DNA of 64,000 bases, taken from contig OZ014412.1 of NCBI GenBank assembly GCA_963965975.1, positions 3,970,501 through 4,034,500 of the forward strand, in the 5' to 3' direction. Positions within the stretch are counted from its first letter, which is position 1. Every line of letters begins with the position of its first letter. The DNA is from Xestospongia bergquistia. Lineage: Eukaryota > Porifera > Demospongiae > Haplosclerida > Petrosiidae. Below, in pieces: positions 34,726 to 48,175 of the stretch. The notes beneath the pieces are model-generated. The model was not told the DNA's origin. It made no database searches and worked only from the letters and a program-made list of their open reading frames with translations. The translations under genes were made by a program, and so were the position numbers.

Positions 34726-36685
34726 ATGGATCTAGTGAAGACAACATGGCTACTACTGATATTGTCAGTATCTATTATATTTAAATGTACAGGTATGATT
34801 ATATTAATAACTAGTGTACTATTTTATTTAGTTTTATTATATAGCTGTTCAGTTCATATTTACTCCATCTCCTAACATTGGAATCTATCAACTAGCACAT
34901 TCCCAATGTTCAGTGGATCATCCTGATGTGGGTATTACTTCCCTTGTTAATAGAACAACCTGTGATATTAATTGCAATATTATACAACTTAGTGTATTGG
35001 TATATTGTTACAAATGGAGTAGGAACACCTAATTCCAGTCTCACCATACCTGAATATCCTCAATATTTTAGTGAAATGTACTATTGATATGTGAATGGAA
35101 ATATTGTAATTGAAATTATGTCAACTTCAGTTGATCTACTCTGAGAATACAAGGTAACACACTCTCTGATATATGTCACTATATCTCCTCTCATTAGGTA
35201 AACTAGCTGCTGTCAACAACTTGATATGTCAAGTCAGTATATAAACTGTTCCTGTTCTCCTCCCTTCTCTCTGGTATCCATACCTGGTTATATCATCAAT
35301 GTTACTTATGGAGGAGAACTAGTTACACAGAACACTACATCTTCTATAACATGGCAGTACTGTCTCAGTCAATTTGGTAACTATACAATTACATATTTGG
35401 TACATATATAATTAGTGTAGCTGGTAATAACTCAGCTGGAGAAGGAGAGATAAGTACTACATCACTACATGTAACAGGAGGTATTATCACTATGGTTACT
35501 AATGTATAATTTGTTACTTTGACTTTAGTTAATATAAGTAATTTAACAACTACCTTTATCAGATCAGTTAATAGTTGGATACTAAATGTAACAATATATG
35601 ATTTGGTAAGTTACATTATGATATCTCTAGATACCTCATGTTTGTGATATTAGGAACTTCAACAATGTCCACATACAGTGGAGTCAACTCAACTAAATGT
35701 TGTTATATATAATGAAGATAATTCTTCTATATTTCTAAATAATCCAATAATTCTAACTGATGAAGGAGTTATTGTTGTTACCATCTATATTGTAAATATA
35801 ACTGAGAATAAAATATGGAAGACAAGAATGACTTTATCATTAGCAAGTGGAGCTGTTATTGATGTAACAGAATCAACTGTACTAAGTAAGTACATTATAA
35901 ATGACTTACAAATATTTTCTCATTTACTAGGTACATTATCAGATCACTGAGCAAGATCATCTACTAATAATACTATTACCAGAATTGAACAAATTTACCA
36001 ATCTCTTGAAGTGTCCTGTTTGGTATGTCCTGCTTCCATGTTTGCTATTACTACAGGAACTGACCATTAAGTAATTATTAGTACATTTGATATCATTATA
36101 TCTCATTTATGTTATAAATACAAAAATTGTTAAAAAAGCTGCTGGTATAGCAGATGGTAATGAATGGACATTTTAGTAGTCTAAACTGGTTGTCATATCA
36201 TTATGTGAATAGATAAATAAATAGATGACTCAAAAAAGTTCTTGTCACTGGAAATCATTCTAAGAATGAAGTTCTGAGAGAAAGAGAGAGAGAGAAAAAA
36301 TAACACAAAAAAATCACTTTTATAGAAATAGAACAAAACAGATCTGTGTGCACACTGTTTACAAATTACAGATTATATTTCCTTATCCACAGGAAATGTA
36401 GTGGGTATGTCAGTTCTACTGGTATGTACTGTACTAGTACATACAGTGATATGTTTGATAAGAAGAACTAAGTCACTGAGACAAGGTAATACTAACAGTG
36501 GGAATAGTTTGTAAATGGTATTATCCATTGTAGGTACTGTACCATCTTCTGTTAATCCACTAACAGATACTGTCCCTCATCAAGTTATACCTCAATATGA
36601 GAATGTTGATAAGATCACTAATACACTACCTACTACTGAACTAGAGATGAACACATGTGCAGCGTATGGTGTGATAAAATATTAA
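34726..36685 (+). pseudogene. Short-tail (ITSM-type) Ig-FN3 receptor, broken copy
   Basis: Exons correspond one-to-one to the intact gene at 54084-56070: signal 34726-34792, Ig 34845-35153, FN3 35198-35480, then 35529-35605, 35654-35885, 35931-about 36075, TM 36393-36485 and tail 36534-36685. The signal peptide is intact (M-D-L-V-K-T-T-W-L-L-L). The Ig exon has a frameshift with an early stop, and its core Trp is changed (I-T-S instead of I-T-W). The FN3 exon lost 7 nt after N-L-I-C and carries an internal tandem duplication. The cysteine-module exon has a large deletion and an in-frame TGA. The TM exon and the tail remain open, with Y-E-N-V and A-A-Y-G-V-I. It lies 3.1 kb downstream of the DD receptor on the same strand. 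Confidence 0.85.
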
Positions 36686-36876
36686 AGAAACAGTTGCTCT
36701 AGTGTATTGTTAATCAGAGGACTATATAAATTTTATATATTGTCATAAACATTTCTCAAAAGAAATTGATAGACTAAATGGCTATTTGACCTCATGTATA
36801 TAAAGTTATTGTTTCAATATAATATTCATCAATAACTAATTTGTTTATAACTATATATATATATATATACATATAC

Positions 36877-37303
36877 CTGGGTTGGGCCCGATTACAATTG
36901 TAATTGTAATCGATTACAGTCAACTACATTTTTTGTTGTAATCACAATCGTAATTGTAATCAACTTTCCAGAAACAGTGCAATCAGTAATTGTAATTATA
37001 ATCAGGCAAAGTAATTGCTGTAATCACAAGTGATTACAGGAATTACAGTAGTACATTGAACAAGTACATATCGCCTGTGCTAGCATCTACTGGTGTAAAT
37101 TTATGAAATGATGCATGAAAGAAGATGTGATTACACTGATTACACCTTGCATATTTGCAGCTGAATGTAAAAAGCGTATATATACTGTCACTGCTCAACT
37201 GTAATCTGTATAATCATAATCTTTTTTCCCTATAATTATTGTAATCACCTTGCATAATCACTGTGTAATTGTGATCATTCTCATGTAATTGACCCCAACC
37301 CTG
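36877..37303. mobile_element. MITE rich in GTAATTGTAATC repeats
   Basis: The left end CTGGGTTGGGCCCGATTAC and the reverse complement of the right end, CAGGGTTGGGGTCAATTAC, form imperfect terminal repeats. The interior is full of TGTAATC/GATTACA motifs on both strands. There is no coding capacity. CAGGG-like ends suggest a hAT-type MITE, but no clear 8-bp target duplication was found. Confidence 0.7.
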
Positions 37304-37373
37304 ATATATGCATATAGTTATAATTACTAGCATTAATTTACCTTGCATTGGATCAGTGTCATTATTATATAGA

Positions 37374-37983
37374 GGTACAGTGTATGAAAATCTTCCCACT
37401 GGTATATTATACCTTGTGTTACCAGTAAGTACATTATAAGTATTATGTTAATACTGACATTATTTTATAGGTATCTTTATTATTGTACCAGAGACACAAT
37501 TATGCCTACCTCAATCATAATGTGACATTTAAGTGTGCTACTAACTTAACTGGATATAGTCAACTAGGTTCTCTAGAATCTGTCTCTGATTTCCAAGGAT
37601 ATCAGTTAGATCATTGTTGTATTGTCTTCTCCTGGTCTTTTCCGTACAGTTAAGTGTGTGGTATCAAGTGACATTAAGTGTAGGAGAAGAAGTGATGTCA
37701 TCAGAAGTAATCTATACTACTAACTACACTTATTGTCCTATTGAACTAATTAATGGAGAATATAGACTTAATATTACTACAATCTACAATCTATAGACTT
37801 AATATTGCTACAGTAACACTATACAATGTTTAAAATAGGTAGTATAGTTCAGTTAATAAAAACTGATTTATTTATAGTTCCTAAACTGCTGAGTAATATA
37901 CAAATATTATGTCAATCTGATGTGATATTCTATAATAACAAATATTACATTCAGATTCTATTACTTCATCCTTCTGACCTTGT
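37374..37983 (+). pseudogene. Divergent receptor exons (FN3-like), broken
   Basis: Three exon-like pieces are seen. About 37374-37423 (G-T-V-Y-E-N-L-P) ends at a GTAAGT donor. About 37471-37796 follows TTTTATAG and reads N-H-N-V-T-F-K-C-A-T-N, then H-C-C-I-V-F-S-W-S-F-P-Y-S. After a frameshift it continues V-W-Y-Q-V-T-L-S-V-G-E-E-V and Y-T-Y-C-P. The last part aligns with the FN3 exon of the cluster (C-S-W-S-P-P-F-S...Y-C-P) but is divergent. A third piece at about 37879-37983 follows TTATAG and runs into the minisatellite. It may be the missing ectodomain of the type seen at 33644, rearranged downstream. Confidence 0.5.
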
Positions 37984-38570
37984 ACTACCAGTGGACATAT
38001 ATGGTAATATTACTGATATATCTAATATACTACCAGTGGACATATACTGGTAATATTACTGATATATCTAATATACTACCAGTGGACATATATGGTAAAA
38101 TTACTGTATAACTAATATACTACCAGTGGACACATACTGGTAACATTACTGTATATCTAATATACTACCAGTGGATATATACTGGTAACATTACTGTATA
38201 TCTAATATACTACCAGTGGACATATACTGGTAACATTACTGTATATCTAATATACTATCAGTGGACATATACTGGTAATATTACTGATATATCTAATATA
38301 CTACCAGTGGACATATACTGGTAAAATTACTGATATATCTAGTATGCTACCAGTGGACATATACTGGTAGTATTACTGATATATCTAATATACTACCAGT
38401 GGATATATACTGGTAATATTACTGATATATCTAATATATATGCTGGTAATATTACTGATATATCTAATATACTACCAGTGGACATATACTGGTAATATTA
38501 CTGATATATCTAATATACTACCAGTGGACATATACTGGTAATATTACTGATGTATCTAATATTGTACCAG
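37984..38570 (+). repeat. 46-bp minisatellite, about 12-13 units
   Basis: Tandem units of TACCAGTGGACATATACTGG followed by TAATATTACTGATATATC and TAATATAC. Some units are variant or shortened. The same unit in opposite orientation occurs at 4100-4276. There are no spacers of unrelated sequence, so it is not CRISPR-like. Confidence 0.93.
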
Positions 38571-39347
38571 TATGCTGTATGTATATAACTTGTTGATATA
38601 ATAAATATAATGTTGTTACAAATTAATATATATATATATATTAGGAAGCCTTTAAATGTTAATTCAACAGTTCCAATTCCACATAACCTGAAGCATATAA
38701 AGGTATTATAATAATACACATACTAACAGAATCAACAAATACAGTTGCATGTATAGTATACTCTCATCTTACTATAAGCAAGTTACAGTTGATTTAGTTA
38801 GTAGACTTTTGTCAATTTAGTGTAATATGTACTACTATCTAGCTATGTGACCAATTTCCGGTGTTTATCTTTATATCTGTAAGCTACTACTAATATTATC
38901 TTTATGACTGGACTGCTACTGATAGCCTTAGTATACATAAAGCACCCTTGTGATTCGATAAAACTATTTAAACTTTTGTTGTCAAACTAAAAGAGCTTAA
39001 GAAAACTGGTAACCACATAACAAAAGTTGAGTATATAAAATCATAAGAAAGTGGAAGGTGTTTGAACAACCATTGATATATACATTATGAAACATGTACA
39101 AATCAACATGTATACTGTCCGTCTGATCTTTTTCCTCTTAAAGATCTAACCTTTATAACACACATTGTAATTATTATAATAAATGTATCACTTTCTAGAG
39201 GTATTTGATTCTTATCAGATTATAAAGCAACATCTGTAAACTACTCAAACACCATCTATTGTCTTAAATGCAGCATCATGTTGATACAATAGTCAGCCTA
39301 CCACTTTACCACATAGTCAATTGATATGTCACATGACTTAATCTCTT
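38571..39347. other. No gene recognised
   Basis: AT-rich DNA including a short AT run near 38630; no supported exon. Confidence 0.5.
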
Positions 39348-39470
39348 CCTGTCCACTTGACTCTGTACTCAACCTATTTAGAATACAACAGTGATGAGTT
39401 GCAACTTAATGAACTCTTCTGATTGTTATTTTGGTACTGATACATTAAGGATTATAGTAATTAGAGTACT
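39348..39470 (+). pseudogene. Decayed copy of the third-type receptor exon
   Basis: Matches 33644-33760 closely at DNA level (ACTCTGTACTCAACCTA, ACAACAGTGATGAGTTG, GAACTCTTCT) but carries a stop and loses frame after N-S-S-D-C-Y. It is a remnant of a tandem duplicate. Confidence 0.75.
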
Positions 39471-41504
39471 AGTACAGATAATATAACTAGTTGAGTAATT
39501 AACATACAACTCTACACTTGTTTTAATAATCATTATTATGCCAAATGATAGTATAAAATGGGCCATAATTAAGTTAAAGTTAAGTCTAGAATTAGCAGTA
39601 ACATGAAAAAACTCTTGGAGGGATGTTCAAGCCTTACTAATATTACTAACATGTGCTTAATACAACAGTATGGGTGTGTGAGTGTTAGTATTACTGGATA
39701 AAGTAAAGATGAAATTAATAAACAACAAGTCTATGTAGTCAAAATATTTGTTACACCTTATAATGTATTAGTGTTAAGAGCACATTGTTGTAAGATAATG
39801 TGTGGTGACTACATTGAATAAACATAGCCATATTTCCTTGCTTATTATTTATATAGCTCAAGTTACCTACATTCTTATCATGGGTTTATGTCCTTGATAC
39901 TGGGAGTAAGCCTCAGTTTTATATATGCATGTCAAAATTTCTTTAAAGAAATTTACCTTATTGTCAAAAGTCATTTTCTTGTTCCTTTACTCTGTTTATT
40001 AGGATACTGACATCATTGGTTTAAGTTTAATTACTATTAATAAAGTGATTCATGACAGATATTAACTGTGCCCATAACAACTTATAACAAATTAAACTAT
40101 GAAGATACTGTAACAGTTGTCAAGTTGAGGGTACATTAACATATATAGGTAGTAGAAATTTTTCACAATTTAGACTGATTAATACATAAACTATATTTAG
40201 TACTAACATATACTTATCTCCATAGATACCTAATATGGTAGGAATAATATATGAGCAACTACCTGTATACCAATTACATTAAGTATGTACTAGATGTATA
40301 ATGTGTAACTACTGATATATAATAATATGTATGAAAAATAAATTATATGACTAGTTTGTAAGGTATTTTATATTGTGTACGCTCATGACATTGTAAATCA
40401 TGTTTATTTACGTCTATAATTTTGTCTAGTATCATATAATAATGGATACACATAGATTGTATATTATCAGTTCAAGTATATTGTCTTTTATAGTGTGTAT
40501 ACATAGTACTTAGTCATGGCCAAAACTTTTTATTATACACATTGAACTATTTGCTGTTCAATGTGTAGGTTAATAATACTAACACCAAATCTAATCATTC
40601 AATGTTATTGGAACTACAATATAAGTGTAAAATGGTTGGAATTTAATATAAATATAACTATATATATATATAATTATATTTGTTAACAACAACATACCAG
40701 CACACGTCAACAGAGCTCTTGATTGTGTTTCATAATTTGTTTATATAATTCATAATCCATTTAAAATGTAGACAAACCCTAACCATAAAAGGACTATTAT
40801 AATGTTTATAACTATTTGTAAATAAATATATACATATACATATTTTGAAACCACCTCTATAAGAGTGCCCCCTATATGCAGAAAACTGTTTCACTTATTT
40901 ACTTCCTAACTATATTTTCTTTTCAGTGAATGGGGAGCTTGCTCTTGGGTAGCTAAATTTTATAGATCCAATAGCCCATTCACAGTTATTAAGAAGAAAT
41001 TATGAAAAAGATTTAAGATCAAATCATTTACATTAAACCATTAATGATACATAATGCTTAGGAACTTTATCATAGCAAGTTACCAATGAATATATGGTTT
41101 TGTTATAAAACAACAATTGACAGAATTTTGTTCACTTAATAACAATTACATTGACTTCATGTATTTGGGTGTGTCTGTGGTATGAATAACCACAATGTTT
41201 AGGGTTAATTATAGTGTTAAGCTTGCATTTTTTGATACATTTAAGAACCTATAGTTCAACATAATATTGGCTGTCAATGAGACCAAAAATGACAATGTCA
41301 AAGGTGCCCTTGTGCATAGATAAGGTGTTTGAAGGGTGTGTGTTGAGTAACAACTTTGTATAAGCACATTGTGTACAGTACACAATTTGACTATGTATGT
41401 GGGTGTGGTTTGGATGGCATTTATGGAATATGAAATAGTTTAATGTTAAGTTCTTACCCTGCAAAGGATAGAAAGCAAGAATTGTGATCAAAAAATAGCT
41501 ATGA
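39471..41504. other. No gene recognised
   Basis: About 2 kb of AT-rich DNA. No exon or known repeat was identified; open frames are short and unsupported. Confidence 0.5.
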
Positions 41505-41690
41505 GTAGTAAGAAGACGTTATTCAGTTATGTCACTTGTACTATGATGATGACATCACTATGTGTCATAAGGTTTGGTTTAGGGTGTAGGTGATGGATCT
41601 AGATGATGTCATCATATATGATGACATCACTACCTGTCATTTAATGATGATGTCATCAGAGTGAAGTTACACCAAGAACCACCCTGTTTG
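41505..41690. mobile_element. MITE related to 12949-13095
   Basis: Shares GATGATGTCATCA-type motifs, an end reading AGTTACACCAAGAACCACCC, and the trailing ACCACCCTGT with the earlier copy (AGTTATGCCAAGAACCACCC). Confidence 0.68.
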
Positions 41691-42703
41691 TGCATATTAA
41701 CTTTTCACAGCAGGGATTTAAGTCTCAATACTAGTACTTACTTATCAGTGAGTGGCTATAATAATGTCCTTATTATTAAGGTGTAAGAGCTGGCACTGAT
41801 TCATGGACATTTTTGTTACATATACATACAACCATACAAATAAGTGGTCTATCCCATAGTAATTAGCAATCAAAACTGTGTGTTTATTTTTTGCTATATA
41901 AACAGTCAACCCTATTACCATTAGTAATCTAAACAGCATTTTTATTATTTTCATCAAATAAACAACTGAAGGTGTAGTCCACAGAGAATGACTTCCCCAA
42001 ACACACTAGGTGGAGAATGTCATCCATATCGAATTGTTATCACATCTCCTAAAAGCACCTTTATGTAGAAAAAAACATAAACCTTGAGAACTTCCTCAGT
42101 GTCACTTATTTGTATGTGAGCCTTATTCTCTTCACCTTATTCAGAAGTTCATGTTGTTCAGTCATGGTTAAGACAGAATACACTCCAACTTGTCTAACAA
42201 CTAAGGATCAAGTAATGAAAGTACAATTACCTACAAATTCAATGTGGGAATTTCTGTAAAACGTTTTCTTTTGAAGTTATGTAAGTTTTATTCACATTGA
42301 GAGTCTTTTTGTCAACAGCTGTAGAGGTAAGTAGATAGATATTATCTAGAGAAAACTGTTTGTGTCATGAGACTACTGCTATTAGTCTCACAAACAAGAG
42401 CCAACCTCTACGATTGAATTTGTTCGTTATCACAAAAGTACACATTATCTTTAACATCAATAATAGTCAGCAATTATACCTGTCCCCATACTTTCAATTT
42501 AACGGGGATTGGATGTAGTGGTGCAGCTTGCTTTGCAAATTTTGTGTCATTGGTTGTTTGACACAAGTTCAAATGATCATGAAATCAGTTACATCTTAAT
42601 TTCCAATAAAATCTTTCAGCGAGGTAGCTACTTCCGTGTCTGACCAGCCTTGTAATAATTAAATAAGTGGCCACTGCGAGGGGATTCAGGGGGAAAAAAT
42701 CAC
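41691..42703. other. No gene; presumed upstream region of the next receptor
   Basis: No supported exon. The last few hundred bases are less AT-rich than average and precede the signal-peptide exon at 42800. Confidence 0.4.
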
Positions 42704-42746
42704 ATCATGTTGTCGGAGTTAAGTTAGTTAACACCGACAACATGAT
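42704..42746. promoter_or_regulatory. 13-bp perfect hairpin just upstream of a receptor start
   Basis: ATCATGTTGTCGG and CCGACAACATGAT are perfect reverse complements with a 17-nt loop. They lie about 55 bp before the ATG of the receptor at 42800. It may be a regulatory palindrome or a transposon footprint. Confidence 0.4.
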
Positions 42747-42799
42747 ATGAATTATTGTGAAATTTCGTTTGACAGTATACTTTCGTTGAAGATATGACG

Positions 42800-45700
42800 A
42801 TGCTAAAGCTGCGTACAATCGTCTTTATGATGCTGCATGGCTACATCTCTGGTATGTCGTTAATCACCTAAGTAAGAGTACAGTAGTATAACAATTTAAG
42901 GGCAACCCAATTTTTCTATTTTAGTGAGGTCTGTCGACATTGTCGCTTTATAAGAGTAAAATTGTAGTAATATAGTTACTTTTTCACTGCCTGGCTCTCG
43001 CAGCACGAAAAGAAATCTATAATCGTTTTTGGACAACATGCACATTATGTGTATATATTATTACTCTCTTTATTTTATTCCGTTATTGTATTCTACAATA
43101 TTAATCTATACCGACGTTTAAACGTATGTTTACGCACTTGTCCTATAATCGTTTTGGACCATGTGTTAACTGATCATGCTCTTTCTTTCTTTGTCTATAT
43201 TTCTAGCATTCTATAGCAATTAGTCTTCCACAGGCACTGTGCTAATTACACAATCTTTGTAGCACTAGTCAATTTTTTCACTGTGAAGTCAGTATCTTCT
43301 AAAACAATCATAGGATAATTTTTTTCAATTATAATCTTATTTAATTTACAATCATCATAGTTTGTAGATTTTTCAGAAATATACTAGAACAGTTAATGAC
43401 TAAAGTATGTAACTAGCAATAATTAAAGCAGCAACAATTTATTCCAGCAGGAAGACCATGTATTATGATACTGATTTGCACAGTTACTTCCCAATGTCAA
43501 CTACCAAAATGTCACTTCCCAAAATATCAACTATCAAAATACCAACTTTCATTATTGTATTAGAATTATGTTTTAGATAATAACTTGGTGGTACATCCTG
43601 TAATTGACCAAATGGCAGTCCCTATAAATTTCATTTTAGCGTTAAGCCTTATGACCTTTGATGTTTTTTTGGATGGTACAAATAGCAATTCCCACTCACT
43701 AAACATTCACTATATACAGAAAAGTATGACTTCCTGCTAAACACAAGGGAACGTTTGTTTTTTGTGTGCTTGTTTTTTGTGTGCTAGTAAAAAAGGTTAA
43801 GTTTTGTTAACTTCTCCCCTAACCTTATAGTGTAGAGCTAGTATGCATTTGTGTGAGTTATATTTACTGAACAAATAGCATCCATAGACTGATAATAGAA
43901 TAAGACGGGATGAGTTATGAATTATAATAGAGCTACTACATGTAACATCATTCCTATACAATTCAAAGAAGATTCATTTCACAATTACCATCTGTAAGGA
44001 CAATTACAACTTGTGAAATGTATTGACAAGCTTAATTTTGAAGATTTTTGCCCTTTTATTAGTGTTGCATCATAGCTAAATTTGTTTAATAAACCATGGC
44101 AGATCATAACATCTCCAACTTGCAGATAAAGAGGTCACCCTTTATCAAGAACAATAAAACTGTTGACATGATGTACATTCTGCTCTACAAATTGCCCTTA
44201 ACAGACATTTAAAATTGGGAAGTAGATGGCTATCACAATATTCATAAATTTTGTAATTAAAAATTATAATTTCTTTCATTGTGCAGCTATCCAAATGACA
44301 TTTGATCCATCTCCTAACATTGGAGTCTATCAACTAGCATATTACCACTGTTTTGTAGATCATCCTGGTGTGAGTATTACTTGGCTTGTTAATGGAACAG
44401 GTTCTGGTCATAATGACATTATGAAACTTGGTATTGTTACAGATAGAGCAGGATCACCTAACTCTAGACTTACCATACCTGGATATCCTCAATATAACAA
44501 TACAATAGTGAGATGTAATGCTTTTGGATTTGTGAATGGTAATACATATTTTAACTTCAATGAATCTACTCTGAGAATACAAGGTAACATACTCTCTGAT
44601 ATATGTCATTATATGTCCTTTCATTAGGTGAACTAGCTGCTGTCAACAAGTTCACATGTCATGTACAAAGTCAGTATATAAACTGTTCCTGGTATCCTCC
44701 CTTCTCTCTGGTATCCATACCTGGTTATGTCATTAATGTTACTTATGGAGAAGAACTAGTTACACAGAACACTACATCTTCTATAACATGGCAGTACAAC
44801 TACTGTCCCAGTCAATTTGGTACATATACAATTAGTGTAGCTGGTAATAACTCAGCTGGAGAAGGAGAGATAAGTACTACATCAGTTGTAGTACTAGAAG
44901 GTAAACATTATAGACCTTTTAATTTATCAACTACTTGATACTAATAGATATAATTACTAACTATGATGTAACTCCTAAAAGATTATCAAATGACATATAT
45001 CTGATCGACTATATTGTAGAGGTATGATAGCTCTCTTATATAAATATCATATACTTTTATATATATTTTATTTAGACTGTGTATTCACTACAGCCATCAT
45101 TAGTATTTATCAATATAACTAATAGTACTGGAACTACATTTATTTTTAATGGAAGTGTAGATGACTTTGTTGGAAATAAGTTAATTGGAAATATAAGTAT
45201 TGACATGACTGGTAGACAAAAATGGAGTATTGTTTTGACATTAAGATATAACTGTATATCTCTTAATTCACCAGTTAAACTATTTTGTAAGTTTGTTTAA
45301 TCATATTAGTTGTATTAATATTTTTATTAGCTACATTTGATGTACAAAATGGCAGTTTAACAGAGGAGTCTGGACAAGTTTGTTTTACTTGTTATTTTCT
45401 TGAGGGTAGTCAATCACAAGGATGTTATATTGAATATAATTCACTTATAACAGACTACTACAGTGGTAATATTACCATAGTGAGAACATCAGTAGATAGC
45501 AGTACTGCTAGTAAATGTGTGACAGGAATATATACCAGTAACTATAATGTGACATTTTATGATATGGATTATAACAATGTAACATATACTACTGAGTATG
45601 CTGTAAAACTGATTAATCAATTAATTACTGGACTATCTCTTGGTATTCCCACTTTGTTTATTACATCAAGTGTATTTTCTCCATCAATTATACTTGATAA

Positions 45701-46048
45701 TAGTAAGTTATTAAATTATTATATTATTACATTAAGTTATATATACTACAACAGTGAAAGGTGGTTCATCAGTAACAACAATTATTAGTAAGTTTATACA
45801 TAATATAATATAGTGTTATTATTATGAATTATCTTTTATAGTTGCTACAATAGTCTCAGTGATAATTATGTTATTAATTATTATTGTTATTGTGTTATTA
45901 GTAACTATATTCCTATACAGAGTCAACAGAAGTAAGTTAAATACACTTTATTAATAATGACATAATCACATGTATAGATGAACGGATACCAGAACACAAT
46001 GGAAGTACCGGAAATGATTCAGATGAGGTTAATAAAAAGGACAGTTAA
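42800..46048 (+). CDS. Tail-less DD-type Ig-FN3 receptor (490 aa), possible decoy
   Basis: Exons: 42800-42851, 44287-44583, 44628-44900, 44948-45021, 45076-45286, 45331-45702, 45755-45787, 45842-45931, 45978-46048. The total of 1473 nt is open. The 42800 ATG (M-L-K-L-R-T-I-V-F-M-M-L) gives the same 52-nt first exon as its relatives; an ATG 6 nt upstream is also in frame. Ig 18-117, FN3 117-208 (two extra residues, N-Y, before C-P-S-Q), beta module 208-303, cysteine module 303-427, TM about 438-462, then a short tail ending S-D-E-V-N-K-K-D-S and a stop. The weak donor GAG|GTTAAT used by relatives to reach the Tyr-rich exon is present. Downstream, though, that exon is cut after R-H-S-K and the Death-domain exon is gone. 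It probably binds ligand without signalling (inference). Confidence 0.78.
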
Positions 46049-46064
46049 TGATCATAATATTGCT

Positions 46065-46770
46065 ATATTATAATATGGAAGCTGTATTAGTTATTATTAG
46101 TTCATCAGTAACAACAATTGGTAAGTCTATACGTAATATAATGTTATTCTGAATTATCTTTTCTCATCAATTGTATTTGTATTACTTATTCTTATTGTCG
46201 TTGTGTTAGTTATAATTGTAGTCCTATTATCAAGTCAATATAAGTAAGTTAAATACATTAATAATATTAACTAATTTTATTGTCACATATATAGGAAAAT
46301 TTCTGCAATAACAAAACAATTGAAATAATCCAGACAAGATTAATAAAGACAGTCAACAAGCATAATACAAAACAAACCATAATACTATGGAAAAATATAA
46401 TCACGTGTCTCAAATTTTGTAAAATATAATCCAACAGCAGTACTATGATGTCTCATTTTGTGTTTGTGTGAATGTTTTCTTATGTATGTAAGTACAACAA
46501 ACATTTTCTTAATATCAATTATTAATGTAATTATTTGGTGTGATAATAAAACTATTATGTTAATAAATACTACATGTTGTAATATATTTTGATCAACTAT
46601 ACTGATGTGACTCCATTATCTAATGGTCGTATTGATCCACCTGATCGCCATTCTAAAAGTCAATAACCAGGTTGTTACATTGAATATAACTCACTTATAA
46701 CAAACTACTACAGTGGTAATATTACCATAGTGAGAACATCAGTAGATACCAGTACTGCTTGTAAATCCAT
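46065..46770 (+). pseudogene. Scrambled 3' remains of the tail-less receptor
   Basis: 46110-46250 repeats the stalk/TM exon pair in decayed form (S-S-V-T-T-I, then an Ile/Val-rich stretch). About 46596-46665 is the start of the Tyr-rich tail exon (Y-T-D-V-T-P), broken off. 46668-46765 is a piece of the cysteine-module exon (G-C-Y-I-E-Y-N-S-L-I-T), out of order. Together they show how the tail was lost. Confidence 0.75.
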
Positions 46771-47634
46771 AATGGCAGTCTTGGATATAAATTTTACATA
46801 TCTAATATCAGAATCAATAGAAAATGTCAAGAATTGATTTCTCAGATTGTACACACTTCCGTATGTAAGGTATGTATCAGGGTGTGTTCTTGTAAACATA
46901 AACAAGACAGATCAATATAGCTGCATGTAGTGTGCCTTTTCTCACCCCCACACTACATGCAGCTACATACAGACATATTATTTGTGCTTTCTGTAAACGA
47001 TATATACACAAAAACATGACAGACAACCACATAGATGTAGTCATTATTTGTCATATAGGTATGTATACCTAATATGTACAATATTATCTTTGACCCAATA
47101 GACCAATAGTTGATAACCAAATTGTATGGAGGAAAGATAAGTTAGAATATTAGCATAGGTATAGTATACAGACCACATAGTATCGGTCCAATAGCTTATA
47201 GTCTTGATGTCTGAAGAGGTTAAGAAAGACCTAACAATTTGACATAGTGTTATGTTAGAGAGGTATTCCTAAAAGTGAGGTAATGTTGTTTAATGTCTCT
47301 GACTTGATTGTCACACGATGATAAGCCCAATGCTGTAATTTGATTACTTCAGTATTATAATATGTTAATGCTAACTTGTGAATATCACCTTTATACCAGC
47401 ATATACTGTAATATAACATAATATATAGTTATACAATATTATATGTTTAATATGACTGTGTGTGATTGGGTGTGTAACTGTGTATCCTTTGTTGAACAAT
47501 GTCTTGTTATACTTTTCCTGTTTACAATGTCATGTGTTCTTTTCTGCCTGGCACAATGTGCAACATGCCAGGTGGTCTCAAGACTGTTTTAAAAATCTAT
47601 CTGTCAATCTGTATCTATACATATATAATTTGTG

Positions 47635-47669
<35 letters not shown>

Positions 47670-48077
47670 CTCCACTTCTACGTATTTAATGTAAAGTTGT
47701 GTGTGATTTTAAAGATGGATAAATGAAATTAACCCACATAAAGTAACTAATAACACACATAGAAACCATGGAATATTATTAATTTTATCATGAGTGGTGC
47801 AAGTGCTTTGAATTGGGAGTGACTAAATTGTCATTGTATACATATTTATATATTTATATAGTATTATAGATTATATTATGCTTTGCATGTGTAACTTGGT
47901 ATATCAATTTATATGACAGGTCTACTACTATTATATATGCTATAACATACCCAGTGTTTTATAACATAAAGACTTGTGACTTATAACAATGCAGATCAAT
48001 ATAGTTAAACAGTTATAACTTTGTACAAGTGTTATCTCTTTTCAGAAGTAATAGATAGCTCTTGCTTGACCTATTGT
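46771..48077. other. No gene; simple repeats
   Basis: A (GT)n microsatellite lies at 47641-47670 and gives rise to cysteine/valine-rich artefact frames. About 47990-48050 recurs at 48177-48243. No exon is supported. Confidence 0.55.
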
Positions 48078-48175
48078 TTAACCCTTTACTAAATTAGTGC
48101 TAAGTGTAAGTACAAGTGTAGTAAATAATTAGTTTAACACATCACCTCGTATCACCTTAAATCAAAAACAGATAT
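48078..48175. repeat. Dispersed direct repeat, copy 1
   Basis: About 98 bp beginning TTAACCCTTTACTAAATT and containing TAAGTGTAAGTACAAGTGTA and AATTAGTTTAACACATCACC. It recurs at 51211-51310 with few differences. Confidence 0.85.

Noticed and set aside
37984..38570. CRISPR-like array
   Set aside because: The units are contiguous tandem copies with no unrelated spacers, in an animal-type genome; it is a minisatellite.
47462..47726. Cysteine/valine-rich ORFs
   Set aside because: They are translations of a (GT)n microsatellite in two frames.
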